Shown: positions 39,286-42,194 of the stretch, one piece after another
Position numbering within the stretch: position 1 is the first letter of the stretch
Layout of the letters: each line of letters starts with the position of its first letter
NCBI GenBank assembly: GCA_910579335.1
Contig: CAJTUQ010000012.1
Coordinates: 1-42,194 of the forward strand
Source of the DNA: an uncultured Dorea sp.
Lineage (GTDB): Bacteria > Bacillota > Clostridia > Lachnospirales > Lachnospiraceae
Direction: 5' to 3'
Length of the DNA stretch: 42,194 nucleotides
The notes under the pieces: generated by a model
What the model was told of the DNA's origin: nothing
Database searches by the model: none
The model's input: only the letters and a program-made list of their open reading frames with translations
Made by a program: the position numbers and the translations under genes

Positions 39286-39975
39286 CTACGGGATAATCCC
39301 GCCGTCATTGACGGCAATGATTCTGCAAGGACATGCTTCAATTCCAACGATTTTAAGAGGCAGCATGAATACAAGCGCTCTCCCGTTCTCGATTTTGTCA
39401 AGATTGGTCAGTGATTCGACCATTGCAAGGTTATTTTTAAAGGCCAGATTATGATTCGGCTGATCGGGGATATTGAAGTTTTCAAGGGAGGTTGCGTCAG
39501 TTCCGATGGCAATGATTTTTTTCTCTTTAATCAGCCATTCCATAGCGTCGCACGCAACATACGGATAAGGTTCCCAGTCGTCTGTGCGCCATTTTGCATC
39601 GAGCCCGGTATGGAGAAAGACGATATCCCCCTCCTTGATTTTATCTCCGTATGCTTTAAATTCTTCAAGAGACATACAGTCTCCGGCTTTTTTGTCCGTG
39701 AAGTCCAGAACGACAGCCTCGCCAATCAGACTTGTGAGAGGGAATGTGGCGGCGTTCATGCCGCCCTCTACATGATGGAGAGGAAATTCTACATGGGTGC
39801 CGCAGTGAGTGGAAAAATTTACGTCGCCGGATACATACCATGTTCCCGGACTGTGAGGTTCGCCCCGCTCTCCTAAAAAGTCTACGTCATATACCCAGGT
39901 CTGAAGGTTGAAGGGTTCTTCTCTTGGAATCATACGGTGGCTTAACTCCACAACTTTGTTAAAATCAATTTTCAT
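39286..39975 (-). CDS. Cyclase family protein (kynurenine formamidase-like metal hydrolase)
   Basis: A 229-residue member of the cyclase/KynB family, metal-dependent amidohydrolases acting on formyl- or cyclic amides and lactones. The metal motif HxGTHxDxPxH appears as H57-C-G-T-H61-V-E63-F-P-L-H67, with Glu for the usual Asp. Other landmarks are GDIVFLHTGLD, IGTDATSLE and LPLKIVGIEACPCRIIAV at the C-terminus. The ATG at 39975 (complement) is preferred; a GTG at 39981 that overlaps the kinase stop TGA is also possible. It is last in the minus-strand operon with the FGGY kinase and transketolase half. Substrate not known; a lactone of a sugar acid would fit the neighbours. Confidence 0.85.
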   Translation of the reverse strand: MKIDFNKVVELSHRMIPREEPFNLQTWVYDVDFLGERGEPHSPGTWYVSGDVNFSTHCGTHVEFPLHHVEGGMNAATFPLTSLIGEAVVLDFTDKKAGDCMSLEEFKAYGDKIKEGDIVFLHTGLDAKWRTDDWEPYPYVACDAMEWLIKEKKIIAIGTDATSLENFNIPDQPNHNLAFKNNLAMVESLTNLDKIENGRALVFMLPLKIVGIEACPCRIIAVNDGGIIP

Positions 39976-39977
39976 AG

Positions 39978-41522
39978 TCACATTTTCCTTTCTTCTTGAA
40001 ATTCTTTTAACATATCCGCCTGTTTTGACATAATGGGTTTCAGGGCGGGATACAGTTCTTTGTAAAGTGCAAAATATTTTTCATAAAGCTTATGGCTCTT
40101 CTCATTCGGAAGGACAGGCGGATTCATGGCAACCCAGGAAGTTATTTCTTTATAGTCCGTAAGAAAGCCTGTTCCAACAGCCGCCATAAATGCGTCGCCC
40201 AGCGGCGCTTCAATTTCCTTCACCGGAGTAAATACGGGGAGGTTCGTCACGTCTGCAAATATTTGTCTCCATAGCGGGGAACGGGCGCCGCCGCCTACAA
40301 GGATGATTTTTTCGATTGCCGTACTGGAATCCGTCATAGATTCCATAATATGAAGCAGCGAATACGCGACAGCTTCCAAAACGGCCCGGTAGATATGGGC
40401 TTTTGTATGTGCCAGAGTCAGGCCGAACAGCACGCCGGACGCTTTTTCGTCCCAGATAGGCGTCCGTTCGCCCATAAAGTATGGAAGGACAATCAGTCCG
40501 CCGCTGCCGGGGCCTATTTCCTGTTTGTAAATCATTGTTTCCAGTTCTTCATAGTGTTCGTCACAGCCGCCGCAGAAGTTTGCGGCAAACCATCTTGGGA
40601 GCGCGCCGGCCGTAGAGGTGCCGCCGTAAGTATAGCTGAGACGTGCCGGCTCTATGCAGTAGGGCATGGAAACAAGGTTTGGGTTGTCCGGCTTCTTTCC
40701 GTGTATATAACCCCAGTTAAGGGACGTCCCCAGTACGGCGGCATTATCGCCGGGGCTGACGATGGCGGCGCTCAGCATGGAAGCGACGCAGTCGACGGTG
40801 CCGGCGCAAAACGGCACGGGGCGATGGATGTCGAACTCCTCCTGGTATCTATCGTTCAGTGAGCCGATAATCGCATCCGGACGGCTGAAATTGTGAAAAA
40901 GCGCATGGTAGGGGATGCCGAGCTCTTCGCACATTTCTCTGGACCATGAATGGGTATTGTAATCATATATGCCGCCCACGTTCCCGGCGGAGCAGTAATC
41001 TACAGAAAGGGTTCCGGTCATTTTATAGATGATATAGCTGTGTATCGGGACAATATGACGGATTTTCTCCCAGTTTTTTGGTTCGTGCTTTTTGAGCCAC
41101 AAAAGTTTCGTGTAGCCGAAATAGGAGTCGATGCCGTTTCCGGATATTTGAAGGATGCGGTCTTCGCCAAAGCGTTCTTTCAATTCTTTGCTTTCATTTT
41201 CGGCGCGGCGGTCCATCCAGATAATGGCGGGACGTATGGGTGCCATGTTTTCGTCGCACAGCACGCCGGTTCCGCCGTACAGGGCGCTGATGCAAATGCC
41301 GGCAATGCTTTCCTTATCCGTAATTTTGGAAATTACCTGACGGAGCGTACAGGCAGCAGCGTCGAGCCATACCTTCGGAGACTGCTCCGCCCAGTTGTTT
41401 TGAGGCTTTATAATGTCATAAGCGGCAGAGGCCTGGGCAAGGACCTCGCCTTTTATGTTTACAGCTACGGCTTTCGTACTGGAGGTCCCCACGTCGCAGC
41501 CGATAAAAATAGGTGCACTCAT
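39978..41522 (-). CDS. FGGY-family carbohydrate kinase
   Basis: A 514-residue sugar kinase of the FGGY family. It starts MSAPIFIGCDVGTSSTKAVAV (ATP-site strand-loop), has PAIIWMDRRAENE, VPIHSYIIYKMTG and the catalytic Asp in FCAGTVDCVASML, and the second ATPase half with GGTSTAGALPRWFA, YFMGERTPIWDEKASGVLFGL and ILVGGGARSPLWRQIFADV. The length suits xylulokinase, ribulokinase or related kinases; the sugar cannot be named. AAGGAGG is seven bases before the ATG. With a transketolase half immediately upstream, the product is likely a ketose phosphate used by a transketolase. Confidence 0.92.
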   Translation of the reverse strand: MSAPIFIGCDVGTSSTKAVAVNIKGEVLAQASAAYDIIKPQNNWAEQSPKVWLDAAACTLRQVISKITDKESIAGICISALYGGTGVLCDENMAPIRPAIIWMDRRAENESKELKERFGEDRILQISGNGIDSYFGYTKLLWLKKHEPKNWEKIRHIVPIHSYIIYKMTGTLSVDYCSAGNVGGIYDYNTHSWSREMCEELGIPYHALFHNFSRPDAIIGSLNDRYQEEFDIHRPVPFCAGTVDCVASMLSAAIVSPGDNAAVLGTSLNWGYIHGKKPDNPNLVSMPYCIEPARLSYTYGGTSTAGALPRWFAANFCGGCDEHYEELETMIYKQEIGPGSGGLIVLPYFMGERTPIWDEKASGVLFGLTLAHTKAHIYRAVLEAVAYSLLHIMESMTDSSTAIEKIILVGGGARSPLWRQIFADVTNLPVFTPVKEIEAPLGDAFMAAVGTGFLTDYKEITSWVAMNPPVLPNEKSHKLYEKYFALYKELYPALKPIMSKQADMLKEFQEERKM

Positions 41523-41537
41523 GTATTTTCCTCCTTG

Positions 41538-42194
41538 TTATTTGTTTGCTAATTCCAGCATCCCTTTTTCAAATTCTTCCTTTGTAGGCGTCTTTCCGTG
41601 GAAAGCGACTACATTTTCCATAAAGGACACTCCTTTTCCTTTGACTGTGTGAGATACGATGGCGGTCGGCCTGCCTTTGCATTCCCGCGCGACGTCAAAC
41701 GCTGCAAAGATTTCGCGAAAATCGTGGCCGTTTATTTCGATGGTATGAAAGCCGAAAGCTCTCCATTTTTCTGCTATGTCCAGCATATCTTTAACTTTTT
41801 TTGTCTCAGCGTCATTTTGGAGGCCGTTGACATCTGTAATTGCAACAAGATTATCAAGATGGTAATGTGAAGCGGTTGCAGCGGCTTCCCAAATCTGTCC
41901 TTCATTGATTTCGCCATCGCCGATCATGCAGTAAATTCGCGCATCAATTCCCTGAAAACGGTTTCCCAAAGCCATGCCGTTCGCGGCGGAGAGTCCCATT
42001 CCCAGGGAGCCGCTTGTCATCTCTACTCCCGGAGTTTTTTTCATGTCAGGGTGGCCCTGAAGCATGGAATCAATACGGCGGAAGGAAGTCATTAATTTAT
42101 CTTTTGGAAAGAACCCCGCATTTGCAAGGACGGCATAAAGGGCGGGAGCAGTGTGGCCTTTAGAAAGGACAAAACGGTCGCGGTTTTTTAAGGA
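41538..42194 (-). CDS. Transketolase, N-terminal half (partial, cut by the window edge)
   Basis: The last 218 residues of a second split-transketolase N-half; the frame is open to the right edge. Visible: RDRFVLSKGHTAPALYAVLANAG, QGHPDMKKTPGVEMTSGSLGMG, the ThDP/Mg motif GDGEINEGQIWEA with DVNGLQNDA, and VKGKGVSFMENVVAFHGKTP. It ends 15 bases before the FGGY kinase start. In split transketolases the C-half normally follows the N-half, as at 3454-5219; here the kinase follows instead, so its C-half must lie beyond the window or be shared with the other locus. Judged by eye it is clearly diverged from the first N-half, so not a recent copy. Confidence 0.92.
   Translation of the reverse strand, partial: SLKNRDRFVLSKGHTAPALYAVLANAGFFPKDKLMTSFRRIDSMLQGHPDMKKTPGVEMTSGSLGMGLSAANGMALGNRFQGIDARIYCMIGDGEINEGQIWEAAATASHYHLDNLVAITDVNGLQNDAETKKVKDMLDIAEKWRAFGFHTIEINGHDFREIFAAFDVARECKGRPTAIVSHTVKGKGVSFMENVVAFHGKTPTKEEFEKGMLELANK

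Overview
The window looks like a chromosomal segment of a gut-type Lachnospiraceae (Clostridia, Bacillota). It has moderate GC with A/T-rich spacers, strong AGGAGG ribosome sites, split transketolases, two-subunit glycine dehydrogenase-like genes, DUF5711/CvpA/LysM envelope proteins and a nickel LarMN-type transporter. The species cannot be fixed from the sequence alone. No tRNA, rRNA, IS element, prophage block or CRISPR array was seen.

Layout. 1-1.3 kb: end of dnaX, a YbaB/EbfC nucleoid protein and recR. 1.4-5.3 kb: a LacI regulator, then transaldolase and a split transketolase on a clear promoter with a terminator. 5.3-10.8 kb: an operon with a PatB-type C-S lyase/aminotransferase interrupted near its end by an in-frame TGA, a polar amino-acid ABC importer (binding lipoprotein, permease, ATPase), a BtpA-family TIM-barrel protein and a PfkB sugar kinase. 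10.8-15 kb: a MarR regulator and an envelope triad (membrane protein with a degenerate MPN-like domain and LysM; DUF5711; CvpA). 15-20.3 kb: an AcoX/NAD-kinase-like protein, divergent GcvPA/GcvPB-like subunits without GcvT/H/L, and a zinc alcohol dehydrogenase. 20.3-22.4 kb: MATE exporter and a FadR-type GntR regulator. 22.5-28.1 kb: a promoter with an inverted-repeat operator candidate, then two CE4 (PgdA-like) deacetylase-fold proteins (the second lacking its metal-site residues), an argininosuccinate lyase homologue, an Asp/Glu/hydantoin racemase homologue and an AGCS sodium symporter. 28.3-34.2 kb: arginine deiminase, ornithine carbamoyltransferase, a TIGR00300-type ornithine cyclodeaminase, an AraC regulator with two DNA-binding modules (minus strand) and carbamate kinase. 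34.2-38.3 kb: DUF3842, LarB and a nickel ECF transporter (NikMN/LarMN fusion, Q, O). 38.6-42.2 kb: a GH25 lysozyme, then minus-strand cyclase, FGGY kinase and a transketolase N-half cut by the window edge.

How it fits together. The most interesting proposal is that 22.6-34.2 kb forms one catabolic route. An arginine conjugate, possibly with a cyclised amide ring, is imported. It would be opened by CE4 hydrolase(s), corrected by the racemase, and cleaved by the ArgH homologue to arginine plus an unsaturated acid such as fumarate. The deiminase pathway then gives ATP, ammonia and ornithine, and ornithine cyclodeaminase gives proline. Individual families are recognised from sequence; the combined pathway is inference. 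A second cluster of interest is DUF3842-LarB-NikMNQO, which points to nickel-pincer cofactor supply with an uncharacterised partner protein.
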